The position numbers and the translations under genes were made by a program. Below the pieces are notes generated by a model, which worked only from the letters and a program-made list of their open reading frames with translations, did no database searches and had not been told where the DNA came from. DNA of 64,000 nucleotides from JACZXQ01 sp036986155. Its GTDB lineage: Bacteria > Gemmatimonadota > Gemmatimonadetes > Longimicrobiales > Gaopeijiaceae. This document shows, in pieces, positions 1 to 8,020 of this stretch (position 1 is the first letter of the stretch; the number at the start of each line of letters is the position of its first letter). The DNA lies in the NCBI GenBank assembly GCA_036986155.1, contig BTRA01000002.1, positions 11,913 to 75,912 on the forward strand, written 5' to 3'.

Positions 1-1390
1 CGCATCGGTCTCGGATGCCCTCTGCGATACGAGGAGCGAACAGGCCGCCCGCTCGCAGCTCTGGGATTTGTTCGAGGGTCCTAGTCTTGGCCGAAAGCAG
101 ACCTTCGAAGCGAGCTAGGCGGTCGGAGAGCGGAGGCACGTGAAGGCCGAAGCGCCGCACGAGGTGCTCCATGGTCAGGCCTTGGAAAATCAGCGTGAAG
201 AGCACCGCCCCTGCAACGAGAACGACAAACGTCTCCCGCAGGCCCTCCGCGTCTTCCGGCACGACACTCAGCGCGATGGCCAGCGCGACGCCGCCACGCA
301 GTCCACCCCAGAACATCACGGTTCGGTATCGAACGTCGACTGGATCGGAACCCGGAAGGCGGCCGACAAGCGGTACCAGGGTGAAGATGACCAGGGCCCG
401 CGAAGCGATCATCGCGAGGATCACCCAACCGAGGGCGGGGAGGTACCGAGCGATCCCTGAGATGTCTGCGGTCTGCCCGATGGTGACGCCGACCAGCAGA
501 AAGATGAGGGCGTTCGCCACAGTGGAAGCGTACTCCCAGAAGTGGACCATATAACCCGCCACCGACGGCGAGATCTTGGCCTTGCCCCATCCGCCGATCA
601 CCATGCCGGCCGCGACCGTGGCCATGACGCCACTCAACCGCAAGGTCTCTTCGGCCAGCACGAAGGAGAAGTAGGCCAGGACGGTGGTGAGCGAGATTTC
701 GATGAACGCGTCGCCCTCCACCCGGCCCAACGCCAACCCCACAAGCACGGCGGCCGCCCACCCGACCAGGAGCCCCCCGAGAAAGACGAGGAAGAAATCG
801 CCGACGCCGAGCAGGATCGTTTGGGAGGTAATCACTCCGGCGGCCATGATGCCCACAAGGATGTTCGCCAATACGATGGCGGTCGCGTCGTTGAACAGGC
901 TCTCGCCCTCGACGAGGATCGTCAGGCGCTTGGGGGCACCGAGTTGACGGAAGAGGGAGATCACGGCGACCGGGTCTGTGGCGCTGAGGATCGACCCGAG
1001 CAGCAGCGCCTCAGGCCACCCCATGCCGGTCGCGAATACCATGACCGCGCCGATCACGGCGGTCGAGATCAGCAGGCCCGGGATCGCGAGCATCAACACG
1101 GAGGAGAGGTTCTCCCGGAGCGCTCTGACTTCGAGATTGAATGCGGACTCGAAGACCAGCGCCGGAAGCAGCACGAAGAACACCAACTCGGGAGGCATGT
1201 CCAGGTCGAGGACGCCGCCCAGCGCCTCTCCGCCGACCTTCGCCATCTGCGCCAGCGCGATCCCAACCAGCACGAGGGCGACCGTGAAGGGCATTCGCAC
1301 CCTTTTCGCGAGCGCCATCGTGCCGGCTGCGACCAACAACAAAGTGACCGCCGAATAGACGATCTGGACGATTTGGTGACCTCCCCCCAC
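1..1390 (-). CDS. CPA1-family Na+/H+ antiporter (partial, 3' end off the window)
   Basis: A monovalent cation:proton antiporter of the inner membrane, probably exchanging Na+ or K+ for H+. About 463 codons are visible and the frame is still open at base 1, so the C-terminus is missing. Read on the minus strand it gives a chain of hydrophobic segments with CPA1 signatures: SATDPVAVISLF, then EGESLFNDATAIV, then FWGGLRGGVALAIALS near the end of the membrane domain. These carry the acidic residues known to bind the ion in this family. A soluble tail begins after the last membrane segment. The chosen GTG start at 1390 lies 2 bases after the stop of the upstream K+ channel gene, so the two probably form an ion-homeostasis operon. 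Family is clear; ion preference is not. Confidence 0.88.
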   Translation of the reverse strand, partial: MGGGHQIVQIVYSAVTLLLVAAGTMALAKRVRMPFTVALVLVGIALAQMAKVGGEALGGVLDLDMPPELVFFVLLPALVFESAFNLEVRALRENLSSVLMLAIPGLLISTAVIGAVMVFATGMGWPEALLLGSILSATDPVAVISLFRQLGAPKRLTILVEGESLFNDATAIVLANILVGIMAAGVITSQTILLGVGDFFLVFLGGLLVGWAAAVLVGLALGRVEGDAFIEISLTTVLAYFSFVLAEETLRLSGVMATVAAGMVIGGWGKAKISPSVAGYMVHFWEYASTVANALIFLLVGVTIGQTADISGIARYLPALGWVILAMIASRALVIFTLVPLVGRLPGSDPVDVRYRTVMFWGGLRGGVALAIALSVVPEDAEGLRETFVVLVAGAVLFTLIFQGLTMEHLVRRFGLHVPPLSDRLARFEGLLSAKTRTLEQIPELRAGGLFAPRIAEGIRDRC

Positions 1391-1392
1391 GA

Positions 1393-2484
1393 CTACGCTC
1401 TCCCCGCCACGGGCCTGGAGATCATCGCCCCTCCTACATGGTCGCATACGGCCCTGATCTCGCTGGGCGATCCCAGGAGGATCAGGACGGACTTTTCCGC
1501 CAGCGTCATGCCGGCGGGTGGGTTGTAGCACCACTGGCCGCTGGGTTCACGGCATGCCACAAGGAGCGCGTTCGAAATCCTCCCCAGGTCGAGTGCTCGG
1601 ATCTCCTTGCCGACAGCGGAAGATCCGGGGGGTAGGGTTACCTCGTCGATTCGGAGGTTGGCGTCTCGATCTCGCAGCATCGTATCGAGGAAGGACACTA
1701 CCGTCGGACGGATCAACTCGGAGGCTAACCGGAGACCGCCGATGAAGTTGGGTGATACGACCGCGTCCGCCCCGACCCGTCGGATCTTGTCGCTGGAGTC
1801 CACGTCTGCCACCCTCGACACGATTCGCAGTGAAGGATTGAGTTGGCGGGCGCTCAGGGTCACGACCAGGTTCTCCTTGTCGCTCTCTGTGCACGCGACC
1901 AGACCGGCGGCGCGTGCGATTCCGGCCGATTCGAGGATCTCGTCGCTGGCAGGGTCCCCCACTACGATCGGAGTGTCTGGGAGCTCTTTTCGAACGTGGT
2001 CCCACCGCTCCGCGTGATCGCAGATGATCACGATCTCGCGCATTACCGCCAGCAACTCGGCCGCCGTGTAAAGGGCCGTACCTCCGGAGCCGCATACGAT
2101 GAGATGGTCGGAAAGGTTCGCTATTGTCTTCTCCACCTGTCGCCTCCGGAAGACGTGTCCTAGGTGGCCCTCGAGAATGAACGCGGTGGCCGTGGTCAGA
2201 AAGTAGAAAACAGCACCCATTCCGACGAGGATGAGGACGGCGGTGAAGAGGCGTCCGCCGGGACTGCCGCTCAAATCGATGATTTCCCCATACCCCACCG
2301 TGGTGAGGGTGATGATGGTCATGTAGAAGGCGTCGACCCAGCCAGCGGCCGGGTCGATGATCCCGTAAAAGGCCGTTCCGGCGCCAATGACCGCGATCAT
2401 GATGAACACGACACGGGAGAGGCGTGCCTTCAATCGGCGGAGGTCTTCTTCCCAATCGCCTTGCGGCGCGTCGTAGGGATTCAA
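1393..2484 (-). CDS. Two-TM potassium channel with cytoplasmic RCK (TrkA-N/TrkA-C) domain
   Basis: An MthK/Kch-like K+ channel subunit of 363 residues. Two membrane helices (about 24-45 and 79-103) flank a pore loop with the selectivity filter TVGYGE at residues 62-67. A Rossmann-type RCK/TrkA-N domain follows (about 115-235; nucleotide-binding stretch HLIVCGSGGTALY), and then a TrkA-C domain (about 265-345). In this family the RCK ring gates the pore in response to Ca2+, nucleotides or similar ligands. The start is a TTG at 2484 without a strong ribosome-binding site, so a slightly different start is possible. It lies 2 bases upstream of the CPA1 antiporter and is probably co-transcribed with it. 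Confidence 0.9.
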   Translation of the reverse strand: MNPYDAPQGDWEEDLRRLKARLSRVVFIMIAVIGAGTAFYGIIDPAAGWVDAFYMTIITLTTVGYGEIIDLSGSPGGRLFTAVLILVGMGAVFYFLTTATAFILEGHLGHVFRRRQVEKTIANLSDHLIVCGSGGTALYTAAELLAVMREIVIICDHAERWDHVRKELPDTPIVVGDPASDEILESAGIARAAGLVACTESDKENLVVTLSARQLNPSLRIVSRVADVDSSDKIRRVGADAVVSPNFIGGLRLASELIRPTVVSFLDTMLRDRDANLRIDEVTLPPGSSAVGKEIRALDLGRISNALLVACREPSGQWCYNPPAGMTLAEKSVLILLGSPSEIRAVCDHVGGAMISRPVAGRA

Positions 2485-2711
2485 GGGCTAGCGAGGGACG
2501 GAGGAAGCGGTCCGGGCCATGGACCGGAACAAACCCGTCTGCAGATTGGCCGACTCAATGTTTGGCGGCGCACGTGGAAGCGCAAGAATTCGATCGCCCA
2601 CCCAGTTGATCAACATGGGAGATAGAAGCACTGTACGCATTGCACGGGGATGGTCGATGCGGGCATCTTTACGCCGTCGTGAACGACAAGACCACCCTAC
2701 AGCAGGACCTC

Positions 2712-3332
2712 ATGGCGCACATCCCCTACGTACCCTATGAAGAAGCCGATGGCCTTCTGGGAGAGCTGTATTCTCGCTACGCCGCGGCGGACGGGCGGTT
2801 GGACAACATCGTCCGTATCCATTCGCTGAATCCTCCTTCGATGCAGCACCATCTGCAGCTCTACTCCCATTTGATGCGAGGCCGGTCCCCCCTAAGCCGA
2901 GTGCAGAGAGAGATGATCGCTGTGACGGTGTCCGCCGCGAACGACTGCTTCTATTGAATGAACCATCACGGAGCGGGTCTCCGTCGGCTGTTGGGGAGCA
3001 GCGAGGTTCCCCGGGCACTGGCTCGGGATTATCGATGCGCCGAGATTTCCGCGCAGGATCGGGCCATGTTGGACTACGCCGTGCGCCTGACGCGGGAGCC
3101 GGGTGGGATGGGAGAAGTCGATGTTGCCGCCCTGAAGGAGGCCGGCTTCGACGACACAGGCATCTTGGATATCTGTCAGGTAAGCGCGTATTACAACTAC
3201 GTGAACCGTCTCGCAGACGGCCTTGGTGTCCGACTCGAGCCTGAATGGACGGATGACGAGATGACGATCACGCACGAGGAGTTTGGAGTGCGCCGCGAGC
3301 AGAGGCTCGAGAGGACGGGCGGGGACGAGTGA
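2712..3332 (+). CDS. AhpD-like/carboxymuconolactone decarboxylase-family peroxidase-related enzyme, predicted selenoprotein (in-frame TGA = Sec82)
   Basis: Read straight through one TGA (2955-2957), the frame gives a 206-residue alkylhydroperoxidase D-like protein. The family motif is normally Cys-x-Tyr-Cys-x-x-His-His; here it reads Cys79-Phe-Tyr81-TGA82-Met-Asn-His85-His86. The TGA sits exactly on the second redox cysteine, and homology continues on both sides: REMIAVTVSAAND before it, and a long in-frame tail containing NYVNRLADGLGV after it. A hairpin with a GGU loop follows the TGA at SECIS distance (separate entry). The ATG at 2712 follows AGGA. The stop overlaps the GTG start of hutH by 4 bases, so the two are probably translationally coupled. 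AhpD-like selenoproteins are known from marine metagenomes. A nonsense mutation or a base error (TGC/TGT to TGA) is the alternative. Confidence 0.72.
2955..2990 (+). promoter_or_regulatory. Candidate bacterial SECIS element inside the AhpD-like gene
   Basis: Immediately after the in-frame TGA, ACGGAG (2968-2973) pairs perfectly with CTCCGT (2979-2984) around the loop CGGGT. The GGU of the loop is nucleotides 19-21 after the TGA and is followed by CU. In E. coli fdhF, as recalled, the GGU recognised by SelB also lies at nucleotides 19-21 after the UGA and is followed by CU. Bacterial SECIS elements lie within the coding sequence just downstream of the UGA, as here. SelB binding is inferred; no selA, selB or selC is in the window. 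Confidence 0.6.
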
Positions 3333-4831
3333 TCGAACTCACGGGTCATTCGTTGACGCTGGAGGCGGTGGAAGCGGTCGCGAACGACCGAGTCGAAGTA
3401 TCCCTGGGCCGGCAGGCTCGGGTCGCCATCATCGAAGCACGTGGGTTTGTCCGGCGACTGCTCGAGACGGGCGAGAAGATCTACGGCGTCACTACGGGTT
3501 TCGGTCGTCTCGCCGATGTCGTGATTGCCCCGAACCAGCAGGTGGAGCTCCAGCGCAACCTGATTCGAAGTCATTCGGCGGGTGTCGGAGATGCTCTTTC
3601 CTGCTCCGAGGTGCGAACTATCCTGTTGCTGCGCGCGAACGCGCTGTGTCGGGGACATTCGGGATGTCGGGTGGAAGTCGTCGAGCGGCTGATTGAAATG
3701 CTGAACCACGGCATCCATCCAGTCGTCCCAGAGATGGGATCGGTGGGCGCTTCGGGGGACCTCGCTCCGCTCGCGCACATCGCTCTGACGATCCTGGGGG
3801 AGGGGTTCGTGCTAGGCGATGGTTCGCCGGTTGCTAGTGCGGACGCCCTGGCGGCGGTGGGGTTGGAGCCCATGGACCTCAGAGAAAAAGAGGGCCTGGC
3901 GTTGATCAACGGCACTCAGGCTCATACGGGGCTGGGCGTGCTCGCCCTCCGCGCGGCCGAGCGAGCGCTCGAAGCCATCGAGGTTGCGGGGGCCATGAGT
4001 CTCGACGCCCTGAAGGGCACGCCCGAAGCCTTTCGTGAGGAGGTCCAGGCAGTGCGGCCACATGCAGGACAAGCCGCGAGCGCCCGGCGATTGTGGTCCC
4101 TTCTCCTGGGCTCCGAAATCCGCGAATCTCATCGCATCGACGATCCTCGCGTCCAGGATGCATACTCCTTGAGATGTATGCCTCAGGTTCACGGTGCGGG
4201 CCGCTCGGCGCTCGCCTATGTTCGAGGAGTGGTTGAAGTGGAGGTGAACAGCAGCACGGACAACCCGCTCATCTTCCCCGAGGCGGGTGTGGTCGTGTCG
4301 GCGGGAAACTTCCACGGGCAGATCGTCGCTCAGGCGTTGGATTTTCTGACCATCGCGATCACGGACCTCGCGTCCATCAGCGAACGAAGGATCGAACGCT
4401 TGTTGAATCCGGACCTCTCGGGACTGCCGGCCTTCCTGACGACGTCACCGGGCCTGAGTTCGGGTCTCATGATCGCTCAAGTTACCGCTGTGGACCTGCT
4501 GGCGGAGATGCGTGTGCTGGCCCATCCAGTCAGCACGGACTCGGTGCCGACAAGCGCCAGCCAGGAGGATCATGTGTCGATGGGAATGGCCGCTGCTCGG
4601 AAGGCGCGACGGGCTGTCCGTAACCTGGAGTACGTGGTGGCGATGGAGTTCCTGGCGGCAGCGCAGGCGATCGAGTTCCATCGTCCGTTGAAATCCGGGC
4701 CTCCGATCGAAGCGGCGTTGGCGTTGATCCGGGAGCGGGTGCCGCGCCTGGAAGACGACCGTAGCCTGACAGGGGATATGGAATCCATCGCGGATCTCGT
4801 GAGAAGCGGTGTATTGGGAGTGGTCGCATGA
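3329..4831 (+). CDS. hutH: Histidine ammonia-lyase
   Basis: Catalyses non-oxidative deamination of L-histidine to trans-urocanate, the first step of histidine utilisation, in the cytoplasm. The 500 residues match the usual family length. The Ala-Ser-Gly triad that cyclises into the MIO electrophile is at residues 141-143 within GSVGASGDLAPLAH. The active-site segment YGVTTGFG (52-59) and the family stretch NSSTDNPL near residue 310 are also present. It starts at a GTG overlapping the stop of the AhpD-like gene and is followed by hutU 13 bases downstream, so all three look like one operon. Confidence 0.97.
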   Translation: MIELTGHSLTLEAVEAVANDRVEVSLGRQARVAIIEARGFVRRLLETGEKIYGVTTGFGRLADVVIAPNQQVELQRNLIRSHSAGVGDALSCSEVRTILLLRANALCRGHSGCRVEVVERLIEMLNHGIHPVVPEMGSVGASGDLAPLAHIALTILGEGFVLGDGSPVASADALAAVGLEPMDLREKEGLALINGTQAHTGLGVLALRAAERALEAIEVAGAMSLDALKGTPEAFREEVQAVRPHAGQAASARRLWSLLLGSEIRESHRIDDPRVQDAYSLRCMPQVHGAGRSALAYVRGVVEVEVNSSTDNPLIFPEAGVVVSAGNFHGQIVAQALDFLTIAITDLASISERRIERLLNPDLSGLPAFLTTSPGLSSGLMIAQVTAVDLLAEMRVLAHPVSTDSVPTSASQEDHVSMGMAAARKARRAVRNLEYVVAMEFLAAAQAIEFHRPLKSGPPIEAALALIRERVPRLEDDRSLTGDMESIADLVRSGVLGVVA

Positions 4832-4844
4832 ACCGGAGCGTGAG

Positions 4845-6524
4845 GTGACTGGGTCGGCGGTGGGGCAGGGGGTCCGCGTGGTGAGAGCTCCACGGGGGTC
4901 GGAGTTGTCGTGCCGCGGATGGACTCAGGAAGCAGCTTTGCGCATGCTCATGAACAACCTCGATCCGGAGGTCGCCGAGCGCCCTGAGGATCTTGTGGTC
5001 TACGGCGGCACGGGACGGGCTGCTCGAAGCTGGCAAGCCTTCGACCAGATCGTGGCATGCCTGCGAGCGCTCGCCGGCGACGAAACCTTGCTTATCCAGT
5101 CGGGGAAACCGGTGGGCGTGTTCAAGACTCACCGGGGAGCGCCCCGGGTACTGATCGCCAACTCGAATCTGGTAGGCCGCTGGGCGAACTGGGAGACGTT
5201 CCGCGAGTTGGAGCGGCAGGGGTTGATCATGTACGGCCAGATGACGGCTGGCTCGTGGATCTATATCGGCACACAAGGCATTCTCCAGGGCACGTACGAG
5301 ACGTTCGGCGCGATGGCGCGGGAGCACTTCGGTGGGTCGCTCGAGGGAAGGTGGGTGTTGACTGGGGGGATGGGCGGCATGGGAGGTGCGCAGCCCCTGG
5401 CCGCTACCATGAACGGAGGTTCGATCGTGGTGGTCGAAGTCGACGCCTCGCGTATCGAGCGGCGCCTGGAAACTCGTTACTGTGATCGAATGACCGCCGA
5501 CTTGGACGAGGCTTTGGAGTGGGTCCAGAGCGCGGCGGCCGAAGGTGAGGCGGTGAGTATCGGCCTGGTTGGGAATTGCGCCGAGGTCCTGCCCGAGATC
5601 GCGAGCCGGGGCATCGTGCCCGACATCGTGACGGATCAGACGTCGGCGCACGACCCGCTGAACGGATACGTGCCTCCCGGGCTGGATCTGGCGGCGGCGG
5701 CGCGCCTGCGCGATGCGGACCCGGATGATTATCTGCGGCGGTCCTCTGCGGGAATGCGTGTGCATTGCGAAGCGATGGTCGAGCTGATGAACGCCGGCGC
5801 GGTCGCCGTGGACTATGGCAACAACCTCCGCGCTCAGGCGCGCGACGCGGGGTTCGAGAACGCGTTCGCGTTCCCCGGCTTCGTGCCCGCGTACATTCGG
5901 CCTCTTTTCTGTGAGGGGCGGGGTCCCTTCCGATGGGTCGCTCTGTCGGGTGACCCGGCGGACATTCACCGTACGGATCGCCTGGTTCTGGAGATGTTTC
6001 CGGAGGACGAGCATCTCGGTCGTTGGATCCGGCTTGTTCGAGAGCGGGTCGAGTTCCAAGGCCTGCCCGCTCGGATCTGCTGGCTGGGCCAAGGAGACAG
6101 GGCCCGCTTCGGGGTTGCCATGAACGACCTTGTAGCCAATGGGGAGGTCTCCGCGCCCATCGTGATCGGGCGGGACCATCTGGACACCGGCTCGGTGGCA
6201 TCGCCCTTCCGGGAGACGGAGGCGATGCTCGACGGGAGTGACGCCATCGCCGACTGGCCGATCTTGAACGCCTTGCTGAACACTGCGTCCGGGGCGAGCT
6301 GGGTGTCTTTCCACCATGGAGGTGGAGTCGGTATCGGTGACTCGCTACATGCCGGGCAGGTGCTCGTGGCCGATGGATCGGCTGAGATGGCAGTGCGGAT
6401 CGAGAGGGTTCTGACCAACGATCCTGGACTGGGCGTGGCCCGGCACGCCGATGCCGGATACGAGAAGGCCGTGGAGACAGCGCACCGGGAGGGCATCGTC
6501 ATCCCCGGCGAAGCGCCTTCTTAG
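4845..6524 (+). CDS. hutU: Urocanate hydratase
   Basis: Converts urocanate to 4-imidazolone-5-propionate with tightly bound NAD+ acting as electrophile; second step of histidine breakdown. The N-terminal family signature VRAPRG...LSCRGW...ALRMLMNNLDPEVAE is present, as are the NAD-binding stretch GGMGGMGGAQPLAA and the QTSAHDPLNGY motif. A GTG at 4845 preceded by GGAG gives 559 residues, the normal length. An upstream GTG at 4809 is in frame but would overlap hutH and add 12 unconserved residues. The C-terminal stretch SWVSFHHGGGVGIG is intact. Confidence 0.96.
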   Translation: MTGSAVGQGVRVVRAPRGSELSCRGWTQEAALRMLMNNLDPEVAERPEDLVVYGGTGRAARSWQAFDQIVACLRALAGDETLLIQSGKPVGVFKTHRGAPRVLIANSNLVGRWANWETFRELERQGLIMYGQMTAGSWIYIGTQGILQGTYETFGAMAREHFGGSLEGRWVLTGGMGGMGGAQPLAATMNGGSIVVVEVDASRIERRLETRYCDRMTADLDEALEWVQSAAAEGEAVSIGLVGNCAEVLPEIASRGIVPDIVTDQTSAHDPLNGYVPPGLDLAAAARLRDADPDDYLRRSSAGMRVHCEAMVELMNAGAVAVDYGNNLRAQARDAGFENAFAFPGFVPAYIRPLFCEGRGPFRWVALSGDPADIHRTDRLVLEMFPEDEHLGRWIRLVRERVEFQGLPARICWLGQGDRARFGVAMNDLVANGEVSAPIVIGRDHLDTGSVASPFRETEAMLDGSDAIADWPILNALLNTASGASWVSFHHGGGVGIGDSLHAGQVLVADGSAEMAVRIERVLTNDPGLGVARHADAGYEKAVETAHREGIVIPGEAPS

Positions 6525-6546
6525 GCGAAGAGGGCCGGCGAGCCGT

Positions 6547-7917
6547 TCAGGACAAGAGCTGCCTCATGGTGTTTCGGTAGCGGTCGGCGATGGGCTCCTC
6601 GCTGCCGTGGTGGCCGTCCCGCACTACCCAGCTACCGCCGACCATTACGTCCGAGACGGGCGATCCCGTGGCTGAAAACACCCACGAATCCAGAAGAGTA
6701 TCACCGGTTCGCCCAACCAGCGTGGGGTGATCAGGGTCGAGCACCACGATGTCGGCCCGATGCCCCTCTGCGAGGGCGCCCAACGGACGCCCCGCCGCCC
6801 GAGCACCGCCTTTCAGGGTCTCCTGATAGAGGAACTCCCCCGTGGATCGGTCATGCCCTCGAGCCGAGACGTTGCGGTTCTCCCACAACAGGCGCTGGCC
6901 GTATTCGAGGAGGCGCAACTCGGCAGCGGGGTCTACCGTCACGTGGCTGTCTGATCCGATGCCGATGGTCCCACCCGCGCCGAGGAAGTCCGAGAGAGGG
7001 AATACGCCATCACCGAGATTGGCCTCCGTGGTCGGGCACAGGCCTACGACCGCGCCTGACGTCGAGAGGGCACGGATTTCATCGGGTGCGAGGTGAGTCG
7101 CATGGATGATACACCAGCGCGAGTCGAGCGGGCTGTTGTCGACCAGCCACTCCACCGGCCGGGCTCCGAGTGCAGCGACGCACTCGTCGACCTCGCGGCG
7201 CTGCTCCGCCACATGCATGTGGATCGGCGCCTCAGAGTCGAGGGACCAGATTGCGGATACCGTGGGCGCCAACTGCTCGGCAGGCACCGCCCGAAGACTG
7301 TGAAGACCCAGGCCAACCCGGCGCTGCGGATCACCTGCAGTCTCGGCAATGAGCCCCTCGAGCAGCAGGAGCAGGATGTCCGCGTCCATGACGAAACGCC
7401 GTTGGGCATCCGACAACGGGGCACCGAAGCCCCCGTCGCAATAGAGCGTAGGAACGTGCGTGATTCCGATTCCCGCGGTGGCCGCCGCCCATAGGATGGC
7501 GTCCGACATCGCCCCGAGAGGTGCGTAGGCCCCCCCCTGCGGATCCTTGTGCAGGTAGTGGAACTCCACGACGGACGTGAACCCGGCTTGCAACATCTCA
7601 ACGTAGAGCTGTGCCGCGATGGCCTGCACGTCGTCCGGCGTCAGCGAAGAAACGAAGTCGTACATCACGTCACGCCAACTCCAAAAGGTCCCCGCCTCTT
7701 CCGAACCATGCTCGGCCAATCCGGCCATTCCGCGCTGAAACGCGTGCGAGTGGAGATTCACCGCGCCGGGGAGGGCCACGCCCTGTAGGATGTCGGCCCC
7801 ACCGGGATCGGAGTCGGGTCGAACGTCCGTAAAGAATCCTTGCTCGTCGACACCGAGGGAGACTGCGTTGGACCATCCGGTAGGGAGCAGTGCGCTTTGG
7901 GCAAAGTAGGACGCCAT
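6547..7917 (-). CDS. hutF: Formimidoylglutamate deiminase
   Basis: Amidohydrolase-superfamily enzyme that deiminates N-formimino-L-glutamate to N-formyl-L-glutamate and ammonia. It marks the five-step version of the Hut pathway, which needs HutG for the last step. The 456 residues include metal-binding segments typical of the superfamily: NLHSHAFQRGMAG (about residues 56-68), HMHVAEQ (about 234-240), HATH, and GIGSDSHV near residue 323. It lies on the opposite strand, convergent with hutU (22-base gap) and divergent from hutI, with which it probably shares the intergenic regulatory region. No hutG homologue is visible in the window. Confidence 0.95.
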   Translation of the reverse strand: MASYFAQSALLPTGWSNAVSLGVDEQGFFTDVRPDSDPGGADILQGVALPGAVNLHSHAFQRGMAGLAEHGSEEAGTFWSWRDVMYDFVSSLTPDDVQAIAAQLYVEMLQAGFTSVVEFHYLHKDPQGGAYAPLGAMSDAILWAAATAGIGITHVPTLYCDGGFGAPLSDAQRRFVMDADILLLLLEGLIAETAGDPQRRVGLGLHSLRAVPAEQLAPTVSAIWSLDSEAPIHMHVAEQRREVDECVAALGARPVEWLVDNSPLDSRWCIIHATHLAPDEIRALSTSGAVVGLCPTTEANLGDGVFPLSDFLGAGGTIGIGSDSHVTVDPAAELRLLEYGQRLLWENRNVSARGHDRSTGEFLYQETLKGGARAAGRPLGALAEGHRADIVVLDPDHPTLVGRTGDTLLDSWVFSATGSPVSDVMVGGSWVVRDGHHGSEEPIADRYRNTMRQLLS

Positions 7918-8020
7918 GCGCCGAGTCTAGACCGTGGATCGGGGCGAGGCTAGTGTTGCTCGACCTTCGGGAAGCCTACCCTTGGGGACCAGCGCCGAAA
8001 CCTGGGCGGAGAGCGGGAAC

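Noticed and set aside
542..1528. Long plus-strand open frame of 328 codons
   Set aside because: It is antisense to the CPA1 antiporter, whose frame has clear family motifs; the plus-strand product is rich in His, Asp and Arg without any recognised motif.
4530..6317. Minus-strand open frame of 595 codons opposite hutH and hutU
   Set aside because: Shadow of GC-rich coding sequence: no motifs, Arg/Pro/His-rich, and hutU on the plus strand is unmistakable.
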